Source: CAIWHR01 sp039915505
GTDB lineage: Bacteria > Pseudomonadota > Gammaproteobacteria > Burkholderiales > Casimicrobiaceae
Length of the DNA: 35,172 nucleotides
NCBI GenBank assembly: GCA_039915505.1
Contig: JBDSND010000117.1
Span: 1-35,172 of the forward strand
Reading direction: 5' to 3'
Position 1 is the first letter of the stretch; every line of letters starts with the position of its first letter. Position numbers and translations under genes: made by a program. Of the stretch, positions 1 through 8,365 are shown one piece after another. Below the pieces are notes generated by a model. The model was not told the DNA's origin, searched no databases, and saw only the letters and a list, made by a program, of their open reading frames with translations.

Positions 1-28
1 CGCGCAGCCGGTGCCGCGTTGGCCATGA

Positions 29-973
29 TCAGCGCGGGGTCAGGCGCTGCCGTGCCTTGGCCGACGCCTCCGACTGCGGATAGCGAGCGACCAGTTCCTC
101 GAGTGTGCGCCGCGAGGCAACCGTATCGCCCAGCTCGAACTGGCTGGTGGCGATGTTGAGCACGGCGTCCGGCACCTTCTGGCTATCCGGATAGGTGCTG
201 ATGAGCTGGCGTTGCGATGCAATTGCGCCGCGAAAATCGCGCTGGGCGAACTGCGCGTTGCCGATCCAGTACTGCGCGGACGGCGCGAGCACACTCCGCG
301 GATAGCTGCGCACGAATGCCGCGAAGCTCTGCACCGCTGCTCCGTAATTGCCGGCCTTGAAGAGGTCGAGTGCGGAATCGTAGGCGCGCTGCTCGTTCGC
401 CGCCTCCGAGCTCAATCGAGGACCTGGTCCTCCCGCCATCGCGGGCGCTGGACTAAAGCTCGATGCCGGCCCCGTCGCCGAGCCTGCGCCGACGGAGGAG
501 CCGGACGCGTTGCCAGCATTGACCGCATCGACCGCCGCGTCCGAGGACGATGGCTGCGGAGCCGGCGCGGGCGCGGCGCGCGGTTGGGTGTTGCCAGTCG
601 AGATGCCTGCCGATTCCAGCCGCCGCATGCGCGAGTCGAGATCGACGTAGAGGTCACGCTGGCGCTTCTGAGCTTCGCCAAGCTCGTAGGTGACCACCTC
701 GAGCTGGCCGCGCAGCTGTGCCATCTCGCGCTTCAACTGCTCGATCTGGTTGAAGATGTCGACCAGACCCTGGTTCTTGACCTGGCTCTCGACGGCAGCG
801 ATGCGATCTTCGAGCAACCGCCGGAGCTGGTCGATGCGCTGGTTGGTGAGCTCGATGCGCTGGCGCGCCTCAGTGTCATCGAACAGCGCGGCGCGCGCGG
901 GCACCGCGACGCTCGCGATCAGGCCGCCGCACAGCACGGCCATGACCAACCGTGTGGCAGGCAAGGACTTCAC
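29..973 (-). CDS. cpoB: Cell division coordinator CpoB (YbgF, Tol-Pal system)
   Basis: Periplasmic protein that links Tol-Pal outer-membrane constriction to PBP1B-driven septal peptidoglycan synthesis (known for the family). The GTG start overlaps the pal stop as GTGA and gives 314 residues. A signal peptide of about 28 residues ends at VPARA. A coiled-coil stretch follows (about 35-110, with QLRRLLEDRIAAVESQ and QIEQLKREMAQLRGQL), then a low-complexity Ala/Pro/Ser/Gly linker (about 125-190), then three TPR-like repeats to the end (AYDSALDLFKAGNYGAAVQS onwards). An upstream in-frame GTG at 1015 would add 14 residues inside pal and spoil the signal peptide. It is somewhat longer than the usual 250-260 residues because of the linker. 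It is the last gene of the tolB-pal-cpoB set. Confidence 0.93.
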   Translation of the reverse strand: MKSLPATRLVMAVLCGGLIASVAVPARAALFDDTEARQRIELTNQRIDQLRRLLEDRIAAVESQVKNQGLVDIFNQIEQLKREMAQLRGQLEVVTYELGEAQKRQRDLYVDLDSRMRRLESAGISTGNTQPRAAPAPAPQPSSSDAAVDAVNAGNASGSSVGAGSATGPASSFSPAPAMAGGPGPRLSSEAANEQRAYDSALDLFKAGNYGAAVQSFAAFVRSYPRSVLAPSAQYWIGNAQFAQRDFRGAIASQRQLISTYPDSQKVPDAVLNIATSQFELGDTVASRRTLEELVARYPQSEASAKARQRLTPR

Positions 974-1569
974 TCGCCCTGGTAGACGATGTCGGCGCGG
1001 CGATTCGCAGCCCACGCGGATTCGTCATGGCCGGGGTTCTTCGGCTTTTCCTCGCCGAAGCTCACGGTCTCGATCTGCGCGTCCGATGCACCGAGCACGC
1101 GCATCAACTGACGCACCGCATCGGCACGACGCTGGCCGAGCGCGATGTTGTACTCGCGACTGCCACGTTCGTCGGTGTTGCCCTGCAGGGTGATCCGCGT
1201 GTTGCGGTTCTGCTGCAGGTAGCGCGCGTGTGCCTCGATGAGGCTGCGATACTCGTCCTTGACCGCATCGCTGTCGTAGTCGAAATACACCGAGCGCTTC
1301 GACAGGATGTTGTTGGGATCGCGCAGCGCGGCTGCGCCTGCACCTGCACCAACGCCCGCCCCTGCGCCGCCGGGCGTCGTGCCAGCGCCGCTGCCGGTGG
1401 CGCTCCCCGACACGCCGCCGCCGGTTGCACCGCCCGTGGTCGCGCCCGAGCCTGCACCGGCGTTCACCGCCGTCGGTGTGCGGTCTTCGATCGGGGCCGA
1501 CTCCTGGGGATTGGTCGAGCATCCGGCGAGGAGCCCGATGAAAATGGCTCCGAGAATCCACTTGCGCAT
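970..1569 (-). CDS. pal: Peptidoglycan-associated lipoprotein Pal
   Basis: Outer-membrane lipoprotein that binds peptidoglycan and TolB. The ATG start (1567-1569) follows a strong AAGGAGG ribosome site and gives 199 residues. A lipobox LLAGC places the lipidated cysteine at residue 17. The C-terminal OmpA-like domain (about 88-199) carries the peptidoglycan-binding pattern NTDERGSREYNIALGQRRA. Between them lies an unusually long Gly/Ala/Ser/Thr tract (about 38-84) with almost no charged residues, presumably a flexible tether. The gene is 38 bases downstream of tolB and overlaps cpoB, so the three are likely co-transcribed. Confidence 0.96.
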   Translation of the reverse strand: MRKWILGAIFIGLLAGCSTNPQESAPIEDRTPTAVNAGAGSGATTGGATGGGVSGSATGSGAGTTPGGAGAGVGAGAGAAALRDPNNILSKRSVYFDYDSDAVKDEYRSLIEAHARYLQQNRNTRITLQGNTDERGSREYNIALGQRRADAVRQLMRVLGASDAQIETVSFGEEKPKNPGHDESAWAANRRADIVYQGE

Positions 1570-1607
1570 GTTGCCTCCTTGACGACGTTGGTGATGGATG
1601 CCGCGCA

Positions 1608-2897
1608 TCAGGTGCGCGGCAAAGGACCCCAGGCGGGATCGCGCACGTCCGTCGCTGGCGCGACTAGCCGCTGCTTGACGCGGCCGTCGGAAGAGACCGC
1701 AGCCAATATACCACGCCCCCCCTGCTCGGCCGCGTACAGGATCATCTTCCCGTTGGGTGAAACGGTGGGACTTTCATCGAGCGGTCCCGGTGTCAGAATC
1801 TGTACCTGGCGGGTCGCGTAATCCTGGATCGCAACCTGGAAGCGTCCCCCATCCCGACGCAGAAACACGAACGATTTGCCGTCGGGCGAAGCGCGCGGCG
1901 ACACGTTCCAATTGCCATCGAACGTCAGTCGCTCCACAGCGCCGCTGCCGACGGCAACGCGATAGATCTGTGGCGAGCCGCCACGGTCGGACGTGAACAG
2001 CAGCGACTGGCCGTCGGGAGCGAAGCTCGCTTCGGTGTCGATCGCCGGCGAGCTGGTCAGACGCTGCACACCGCTCCCGTCGGCATTGATGAGATAGATG
2101 TGCGACCCGCCATCCTTGGAGAGCGTGACTGCGAGCCGACGTCCGTCCGGCGCCCATGTCGGCGCGCTGTTGCTCCCGCGGAAGTTGGCGAGCAACGCGC
2201 GCTGCCCGGTGCCGAGCGACTGAATGTATACGACCGGCTTCTTCGCTTCGAGCGACACATAGGCTATGCGCGTGCCGTCCGGCGACCACGCCGGAGACAG
2301 CAGCGGCTCGTTCGAGCTCACGATGGTCTGCGGTCCAAAGCCATCTGCGTCGGCGACCTGCAGCTGGTAGCGCGGCCCCTGCTTGGTGATGTAGGCAATG
2401 CGGGTGCTGAACACGCCGACGTCGCCGGTGATTTTCTCGTAAATGATGTCGGCGATCTTGTGCGCCGTCGCGCGGAACTGCTGGGGCGTGACGACGTAAC
2501 TCATGCTGGCGAGCTCGGTTTGCTTGACGGCGTCGACGAGCGCGAACCGGACGTCGACCCGGCCGTCCGCGACCGGCGTCAGGCTGCCGACCACGATCGC
2601 ATCGGCCCCCCGGTTGCGGAAATCGCCGACGCGGATCTCCGTCGGACGCGAGGGCCGGGGGACGATGCCGGACGAATCGACCAGGCGAAAGAGTCCACTG
2701 CGGGAGAGGTCGGCACCGATGATGCCGCTGATGCCGAGCGGATAGTTCGACTCGTTCTCGAACCCGACGACGGAGATCGGCACCGTCGTGCCGGCACCTC
2801 CGACGATCTCGATCGTGAGCTGCGCACGCGCCGCTGGCGCGCACAGCGCAGCCATCAGCACGAGCAGCGGAACGAATGAACGCAGGAAACGGCGCAC
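1608..2897 (-). CDS. tolB: Tol-Pal system beta-propeller protein TolB
   Basis: Periplasmic partner of Pal and TolA. The 429-residue product has a signal peptide of about 25 residues ending at APAARA, then the TolB N-terminal domain (about 26-165, including the GIIGADLSRSGLF stretch). A six-bladed propeller follows, seen as repeated blade motifs such as AWSPDGTRIAYVS, TWAPDGRRLAVTLS, SFAPDGQSLLFTS and RASPDGKSFVF. The start is GTG with only a weak GAGG upstream. In many proteobacteria tolQRA lies directly upstream, but here the next gene upstream is rlpA, 389 bases away. A TATAAT box about 97 bases upstream suggests its own promoter. Confidence 0.96.
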   Translation of the reverse strand: MRRFLRSFVPLLVLMAALCAPAARAQLTIEIVGGAGTTVPISVVGFENESNYPLGISGIIGADLSRSGLFRLVDSSGIVPRPSRPTEIRVGDFRNRGADAIVVGSLTPVADGRVDVRFALVDAVKQTELASMSYVVTPQQFRATAHKIADIIYEKITGDVGVFSTRIAYITKQGPRYQLQVADADGFGPQTIVSSNEPLLSPAWSPDGTRIAYVSLEAKKPVVYIQSLGTGQRALLANFRGSNSAPTWAPDGRRLAVTLSKDGGSHIYLINADGSGVQRLTSSPAIDTEASFAPDGQSLLFTSDRGGSPQIYRVAVGSGAVERLTFDGNWNVSPRASPDGKSFVFLRRDGGRFQVAIQDYATRQVQILTPGPLDESPTVSPNGKMILYAAEQGGRGILAAVSSDGRVKQRLVAPATDVRDPAWGPLPRT

Positions 2898-3286
2898 GAT
2901 TTTGGCCTCGCTACGAAGAAAAGGGGGGATGGGCGATGGCGAGCCTCGCGTCGTCCGGAGGTCTCACTCGTAGATCACCAACGTGTGTCGCGGATTATAA
3001 CGACCGCACTGGAAGGCAAGGTCTATTCAAGTGAACTGTCAGCCCATATCCGGCGCCACGGCCGAGCGGGGCGGCACGCATCTGGCTTGATCGAGGAGCG
3101 TCGCTGTTGAGTTGAGGTTGGTTGAATTAAAGCGAATTGAATGGTTGAAAATCGGCTGCATCGCATGGGCTCGCATCGCTGCACGGGCCTCGCGCCGCGG
3201 TCCGCAAGCCGAGTCGCTTGGCGTCGCGACCAACGGCAAGCTTCGGGCCGGCGTGTCGGTCGCCGCGCCTGCGAGCGGCGGTCGCG
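2898..3286. other. Gene-free stretch between tolB and rlpA
   Basis: 389 bases without a convincing gene. It holds the tolB -10 box near 2994 and an AT-rich patch at about 3107-3155 made of repeated GTTGA/TTGAA words, which stands out against the GC-rich surroundings. No intrinsic terminator for rlpA was recognised. Confidence 0.5.
2994..2999 (-). promoter_or_regulatory. Candidate -10 box for the tolB operon
   Basis: The minus strand reads a perfect TATAAT here, about 97 bases upstream of the tolB start codon. The best -35 candidate is TTGCCT, but its 14-base spacing is short, so the call rests mainly on the -10 match and on its position in a gene-free stretch in front of an operon. Confidence 0.45.
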
Positions 3287-4543
3287 CTAACGCACCGCGA
3301 TCGTGATGGGCAATCCCAGCTCCGCGCGAATGCGATCACCGATCCGCCGTGCGTCGTCCCGCATGGCGAAAGGCCCCACGACTACCCGGAACAAGCCGTC
3401 AACGTGTCGGATCTGCGCTTCGACGCCGATCGGGCCCAATTGGTTCGCCAGATGGGCTGCAAAGGCCTGGGCGTTGGGATTGCTGGCGAACGCGCCGAGT
3501 TGGACCACGAACCCGCTGGCGACGGCGGCAACCGGCGTGGTTTCGACCACTTGACCGGGCAGACCGCGGGCGGCGCCAGGCGCGCTAGTAGGCGTCCGCA
3601 CGGGTGATCTGGCCGCGATGGCAGGCGAGGCGGACAGGGAGGGCGCGGACGCAGGCGATGCGGTAGTTGGCGGCGCGGCGGAGGGCGCCAGGCCGGGCGC
3701 CACGGGCAACGCGGCTGGGGGCACGGATGGCCCGGCGGCAGGCAACTCTGCGCCGCGGTCGGAGCCGCCCGCAACATTGCGCGCCGGCGGGACGGCGATG
3801 CCAGGAGCGGCTGCCGTGACGACATTGGCCGAGGTCGCGGGCGCGCCTGTCGCCGCCGTGCCGACAGCGCCGGCCGCACGGCTTCCCGCCGACGCCACGG
3901 GCGGCAGCGGCAGCGCCGCGACCCCCATCGGCTCGTCCTGCAGCAGCGCTTCCACTTCGACCTCGCCGCTACCCTTTTGGGCAATACCGAGCCGGTGCGC
4001 GGCCGCGTACGACAGGTCGATCACCCGGTCGTGCAGGAATGGGCCACGATCATTGACCCGCACGATCACGGTGCGGCCGCTGGCCGGATTGGTGACCCGA
4101 ACAAAGGACGGCAATGGCAGGGTCGGGTGCGCGGCCGTCATCGCGAACATGTTGTAGGTCTCGCCGTTCGACGTCTTCTGGCCGTGGAACTTGCGGCCGT
4201 ACCACGACGCGACGCCGCGCTCCCGGTAGGGCCGCAGCGATGTCGCCGGCACATATTCGCGCCCGAAGACGACATACGGGCGGTTGGCGAAGCGGTGGAG
4301 CGGCTCGCGCCGCGGCACCGCATCCGGTACGGCGTCGAGATCGGCCGGGGCGACGTCGGCGGGGCCGTCGTCCTTGTAGTAACCCGCCCGGGAGCCGGCG
4401 GACGGTGCCGAGGGCGCTGCGGACCGCGGGGCTTCCCGGGACGATTCGCCGACCGGTTCCTTCGGGGGCGCACTGCTGCAACCGAGGAGCACGACAGCAA
4501 ACGAAAGCGCAATGAGTTGGCGGGCACGGGCGCGCACCGCCAT
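3287..4543 (-). CDS. rlpA: RlpA-family septal lytic transglycosylase, lipoprotein
   Basis: Outer-membrane lipoprotein of the RlpA family. Characterised members cleave denuded glycan strands at the septum. The chosen ATG gives 418 residues and places a lipobox VLLGC at residues 18-22. An in-frame GTG at 4633, which overlaps the rodA stop, would bury this signal. The double-psi beta-barrel domain spans about 108-200 (GVASWYGRKFHGQKTSNGE, then VRVNDRGPF with the family's catalytic Asp near residue 165). A C-terminal SPOR domain (about 345-418, VQLGAFASNPNAQAFAAHL) should target denuded peptidoglycan. The two are joined by about 130 residues of Ala/Pro/Ser-rich linker. It is the last gene of the rod-shape operon. 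Confidence 0.94.
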   Translation of the reverse strand: MAVRARARQLIALSFAVVLLGCSSAPPKEPVGESSREAPRSAAPSAPSAGSRAGYYKDDGPADVAPADLDAVPDAVPRREPLHRFANRPYVVFGREYVPATSLRPYRERGVASWYGRKFHGQKTSNGETYNMFAMTAAHPTLPLPSFVRVTNPASGRTVIVRVNDRGPFLHDRVIDLSYAAAHRLGIAQKGSGEVEVEALLQDEPMGVAALPLPPVASAGSRAAGAVGTAATGAPATSANVVTAAAPGIAVPPARNVAGGSDRGAELPAAGPSVPPAALPVAPGLAPSAAPPTTASPASAPSLSASPAIAARSPVRTPTSAPGAARGLPGQVVETTPVAAVASGFVVQLGAFASNPNAQAFAAHLANQLGPIGVEAQIRHVDGLFRVVVGPFAMRDDARRIGDRIRAELGLPITIAVR

Positions 4544-4629
4544 TGAATTTACCTGGCGTTGCAGCCAGCGGCCGTAGCGGCTTGCTGCACACAGCCCGGC
4601 CCCAAGCAGCGCGCACGAGCGGCAACCGC

Positions 4630-5733
4630 TCACGTGTTCACGAGCTTGCGATGGGACTGCACGCTCATCAGCACACCGAGGCCGATGAACAGCGACACCA
4701 GCGCCGTGCCGCCGTAGGACACCAGCGGCAGTGGCACGCCAACCACCGGCAGGATGCCGCTCACCATGCCCATGTTCACGAATGCGTAAGTAAAGAACAT
4801 TAGGGTGACGGCGCCAGCGAGCAGCCGCGCGAAAAGGGTCGAGGCGTTGGCCGCGATCACCAACCCGCGTCCGATCAGCAACAGGTAGAGGAACAGCAGC
4901 ACCGCCGCGCCGATGAGCCCGAACTCCTCGCCGAACACCGCGAAAATGAAATCAGTGTGCTTCTCCGGCAGGAAATCGAGGTGGGTCTGGGTGCCGTTGA
5001 GCCAGCCCTTGCCGATGATCCCGCCGGAGCCGAGCGCAATCGACGCCTGGGTCGAGTGATAGCCAGCCCCGAGCGGGTCGCGGGTGGGATCGAGGAATGT
5101 GAGGATCCGTTCCCGCTGGTAGCCGTGCAGGTGCTGCAGCACCAGCGGTGCCCCCGACGCCGCGACCACGATCAGGCCGACGATGATCTTCCACGACAAT
5201 CCGGCGAGGTAGAGGATGTAGAAGCCCGAGGCGCCGATCAGTAGCGACGTGCCGAGGTCCGGTTGGCGCTTGATCAGGAAGACCGGGACCGCGATCAGGA
5301 TCCCGGCGAACAGGAAGTCCTTCCAGGCGATTCGACCCTCGAACTTCTGGAAATACCAGGCGAGCATCAGCGGCAATGCAATCTTCATGAGCTCCGACGG
5401 CTGGATCCGGCCGACGCCGATGTTGAGCCAGCGCCGCGAGCCATTGACCATCGTTCCGAACACCGCGACGGCAATGAGCAGCGCCACGCCGGCGACATAC
5501 AGCGGCACCGCCACGCGGGCCAGAGTCTGGGGCGGCACGTTGGCCACGAGCCACATCAGCACCAGGGCGAAGCCGAGACTGCCGACCTGGCTCAATACCC
5601 GCGCCGGATTCTGGTCGGCGGCGGAGAACAGGGTGATGAGACCCACGCCGACGATCGACAGCGCGACCCCGAACAGGAAGCCATCGACCCGCCGGGTCAG
5701 CACCTCCCACAGCTGCGACAGGATGCGCGCCAT
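4630..5733 (-). CDS. rodA: Peptidoglycan glycosyltransferase RodA (MrdB)
   Basis: SEDS-family lipid II polymerase of the elongasome, working as a complex with PBP2. The 367-residue product shows about ten hydrophobic membrane segments and SEDS landmarks, including RWLNIGVGRIQPSELMKI and the long periplasmic loop with GWLNGTQTHLDFLPEKHTDF. The ATG overlaps the last bases of mrdA (TGATG arrangement), indicating translational coupling. Length is normal for the family (about 370). Confidence 0.97.
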   Translation of the reverse strand: MARILSQLWEVLTRRVDGFLFGVALSIVGVGLITLFSAADQNPARVLSQVGSLGFALVLMWLVANVPPQTLARVAVPLYVAGVALLIAVAVFGTMVNGSRRWLNIGVGRIQPSELMKIALPLMLAWYFQKFEGRIAWKDFLFAGILIAVPVFLIKRQPDLGTSLLIGASGFYILYLAGLSWKIIVGLIVVAASGAPLVLQHLHGYQRERILTFLDPTRDPLGAGYHSTQASIALGSGGIIGKGWLNGTQTHLDFLPEKHTDFIFAVFGEEFGLIGAAVLLFLYLLLIGRGLVIAANASTLFARLLAGAVTLMFFTYAFVNMGMVSGILPVVGVPLPLVSYGGTALVSLFIGLGVLMSVQSHRKLVNT

Positions 5734-7700
5734 CAGTCGCTCTCGTCGTCGCTGTCCGCGGGCGCCGGGGCGAGGCCATCGGGCCGACGACGCTCGCCGG
5801 TGATGAAGTAGTCGAAGACCTGCCGCGCGATCGGGGCGGCGGCCTGCGCGCCGAACCCACCGTTCTCCACCAGCACGGCAATGGCGATGCGCGGCTTGTC
5901 GGCAGGCGCATAGGCGATGTACCAGGCATGGTCGCGTAGCCGCTCGTCGACGCGCTTCTCGGAATACTTCTCGCCCTTGAGGGAGAACACCTGCGACGTG
6001 CCGGTCTTGCCCGCACTGACGTAGGCAGTGCCCCGGAAGGCGGCCGCACTGGTGCCTTCCTTGTTCACCCCGACGAGGGCATTCTTGATCACGTCGAGGT
6101 GCTCGCGCTTGAGCTCGATGGTGCGCTCCGGCGCCCGCACCACCTCGGTGACCTCGCCGGTGCGGGTGCTGCGCACCGTCTTCACCAGGTGGGGCCGGTA
6201 GGACACGCCGTTGTTCGCCACCGCCGCGATGGCGTGCGCGAGCTGGATCGGCGTGAAGGCGTTGTAGCCCTGGCCGATGCCCGCAGAAATGCTGTCACCC
6301 AGGTACCACTTGCGGTGCTCCTCGCGATAGTTGGCGGCGGCGAACCGGGTGCGCTTCCATTGCCGTGAAGGCAGCGTGCCGGTGAGCTCGCCTTCGATGT
6401 CGATGCCGGTCTTGGCCCCGAAGCCGAAGGACGACATGAAGCGAGCGGTATCGTCGATCTCGGTCTCGCTCGCGAGCACGTAGTAATACGTATCGCAGGA
6501 CACGACGATGGATTTGTACATGTCGACAGTGCCATGCCCACCCGGCTTGTCGTCGCGGAAGCGGTGCGCCTGGCCGGGAATCTGGAAGAACCCCGGATCG
6601 TGGATCGTCTGGGCGGGACTGCGCCGCCCCGAGGTCAGGGCCGCGAGTGCCAGGAACGGTTTGATGGTGGAACCCGGTGGATACGCGCCGCGCAGGGGCC
6701 GATTGAGCAGCGGCTTGTCCGGCGACTCGTTGAGAAGCTCCCAGTTCGCCGAGTCGATGCCATCGACGAACAGATTGGGGTCGAAGCCGGGCTTGGACAC
6801 GAACGCCAGCACGTCGCCGTTGTTCGGATCCATCGCCACCAGCGCCCCTCGCTTGGCGCCGAACGCGTCCTCGGCGACCTGCTGCAGCTTGATGTCCAGC
6901 GACAGGCGCAGGTCGTTGCCCGAGACCGGCGGGGTGCGCGACAGGGTACGCACCGCGCGGCCGCCAGAGTCGACCTCGACCTCCTCCACGCCGGTGGTGC
7001 CGTGCAACTCACGTTCATACGAAAGCTCGACCCCCACCTTGCCGATGTAGTCGGATCCCTTGTAGTTCGCGGTCTCGTTCCAGCCTTCGATGCGATCGAT
7101 GTCGCGGTCGTTGATTCGGCCGATGTAACCCACCACGTGCGAGGCGACCTCGCCGAAGGGATATTGCCGGAACAGCCGTGCCTTGATCTCCACGCCGGGG
7201 AACCGATAGCGGTTCACCGCGAACCGCGCCACCTCCTCGTCGGTCAGGCGGGTGCGCAGCGGCAGGCTCTCGAAGTTGCGGGACTCGTCCATCAGCTTCT
7301 TCAAGCGCTTGCGGTCCCTCGGCTGGACGTCGATCAGCTCCGCCAGGCGATCGATGGTCGCCTCGAGATCCCTGACCCGCGCCGGCTGGATCTCGAGGGT
7401 GTAGGCGGAATAGCTCTGCGCCAGCACCACGCCGTTGCGATCGGTGATGACGCCGCGGTTGGGCACGATCGGCACGATAGCGATGCGATTGGTCTCGGCG
7501 AGCGTCTGGTAGTGGTCGTGACGCGCGACCTGCAGATACGAGAACCGGGTGAAGAGTCCCCCGAAGGCAAGCACGATCAGCACGGCTGCGATCGAGAGGC
7601 GGCGGCGGAAGAGGAAGACTTCCCGCTCGGGGTTGCGGAGCTCAGTCGAGGCGAAGGCGCTCGACGGCTGATAGCGGCGGCGGCGTGGCCAGAGTCTCAC
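5733..7700 (-). CDS. mrdA: Penicillin-binding protein 2 (elongasome transpeptidase)
   Basis: Monofunctional class B PBP that crosslinks the strands made by RodA. The 655-residue product has one N-terminal membrane segment (about 35-52), a PBP dimerisation domain and a transpeptidase domain. The active-site motifs are all present: STIK with the nucleophile at Ser344, SCD at 401-403 (PBP2-type SxD) and KTG at 565-567. The start is GTG, 22 bases after the mreD stop, without a clear ribosome site. The start gives the Arg-rich cytoplasmic N-terminus typical of PBP2. The C-terminal acidic tail (DSDDESD) ends inside the rodA start. Confidence 0.96.
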   Translation of the reverse strand: MRLWPRRRRYQPSSAFASTELRNPEREVFLFRRRLSIAAVLIVLAFGGLFTRFSYLQVARHDHYQTLAETNRIAIVPIVPNRGVITDRNGVVLAQSYSAYTLEIQPARVRDLEATIDRLAELIDVQPRDRKRLKKLMDESRNFESLPLRTRLTDEEVARFAVNRYRFPGVEIKARLFRQYPFGEVASHVVGYIGRINDRDIDRIEGWNETANYKGSDYIGKVGVELSYERELHGTTGVEEVEVDSGGRAVRTLSRTPPVSGNDLRLSLDIKLQQVAEDAFGAKRGALVAMDPNNGDVLAFVSKPGFDPNLFVDGIDSANWELLNESPDKPLLNRPLRGAYPPGSTIKPFLALAALTSGRRSPAQTIHDPGFFQIPGQAHRFRDDKPGGHGTVDMYKSIVVSCDTYYYVLASETEIDDTARFMSSFGFGAKTGIDIEGELTGTLPSRQWKRTRFAAANYREEHRKWYLGDSISAGIGQGYNAFTPIQLAHAIAAVANNGVSYRPHLVKTVRSTRTGEVTEVVRAPERTIELKREHLDVIKNALVGVNKEGTSAAAFRGTAYVSAGKTGTSQVFSLKGEKYSEKRVDERLRDHAWYIAYAPADKPRIAIAVLVENGGFGAQAAAPIARQVFDYFITGERRRPDGLAPAPADSDDESD

Positions 7701-7722
7701 GGAATCGCGCGGGGCGTGGTCA

Positions 7723-8262
7723 TCAAAGTTGGGACGACGACCGGCGCGGCTGCTGCGGCACCTGCAGGAGCACCGAAATCAACGGCCAGAGCAGCGCGCC
7801 CACCAGCGGCGACAGGGCATAGCGCCACGACGGCAGCGGCGCGCCGCCGATCACCCTGACCAGCGCGACCAAGCCGGCGCAGAGCAGCAGCAGCAGCACC
7901 ACCTGCACGGCCTGTTGCCAGAGCGGAAAGCGCAGCACCCGGCGGCGGAAATATTCGGCCGCATAGGCGAGCACCGCGTACGCAAGGGCGTGCTGGCCGA
8001 AGATGGTGGCATCGCCCACGTCCATCAACAGTCCGACCAGCCAAGCGATGCCCACGCCGACCAGGCGCGGCTCCTGGATGCACCAGTAGAGCAGGACCAG
8101 GGCGAGGAAATCCGGACGCAGGACGAGCGCGGTCCCCGTCAGCGGCATCAAGTTGGCTGCGAGCGCAATCAACAGCGTCAACAGCACGAACCAGAGACTG
8201 GCGGGCTCGAGAATGACCTCGGGCCCGGCCGGCAGGAGAGGCGGTACACGGGGCAGCGCCAT
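7723..8262 (-). CDS. mreD: Rod shape-determining protein MreD
   Basis: Small integral membrane protein of the elongasome. The ATG at 8260-8262 gives 179 residues, close to the family norm of 160-175. About five or six hydrophobic segments are visible (for example LWFVLLTLLIALAANLM and AVQVVLLLLLCAGLVALV), together with the conserved GLLMDV motif and a following ALAYAVLAY segment. Upstream in-frame codons extend into the end of mreC but encode Arg/Ala-rich sequence unlike MreD, so the internal ATG (with an adjacent GTG) is preferred. It lies between mreC and mrdA. Confidence 0.93.
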   Translation of the reverse strand: MALPRVPPLLPAGPEVILEPASLWFVLLTLLIALAANLMPLTGTALVLRPDFLALVLLYWCIQEPRLVGVGIAWLVGLLMDVGDATIFGQHALAYAVLAYAAEYFRRRVLRFPLWQQAVQVVLLLLLCAGLVALVRVIGGAPLPSWRYALSPLVGALLWPLISVLLQVPQQPRRSSSQL

Positions 8263-8365
8263 CACTCGGAACGCTCCCGAACGCGGAGTCCGCGGCGCGC
8301 GCAACTCGGCCGCGCTCGCGTGCCCGATACGATACGGCAAAACCGTGAGCGTGCATGCATCCGGC

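Noticed and set aside
212..985. Long plus-strand open frames opposite cpoB, pal and tolB
   Set aside because: They are antisense shadows of clear genes, Arg/His/Ala-rich, without any family motif or ribosome site. High GC creates such frames throughout the window.
7697..8356. Alternative minus-strand frame across mreD
   Set aside because: The competing frame 7723-8262 has the membrane segments and the GLLMDV motif of MreD. The alternative is Arg/Ala-rich.
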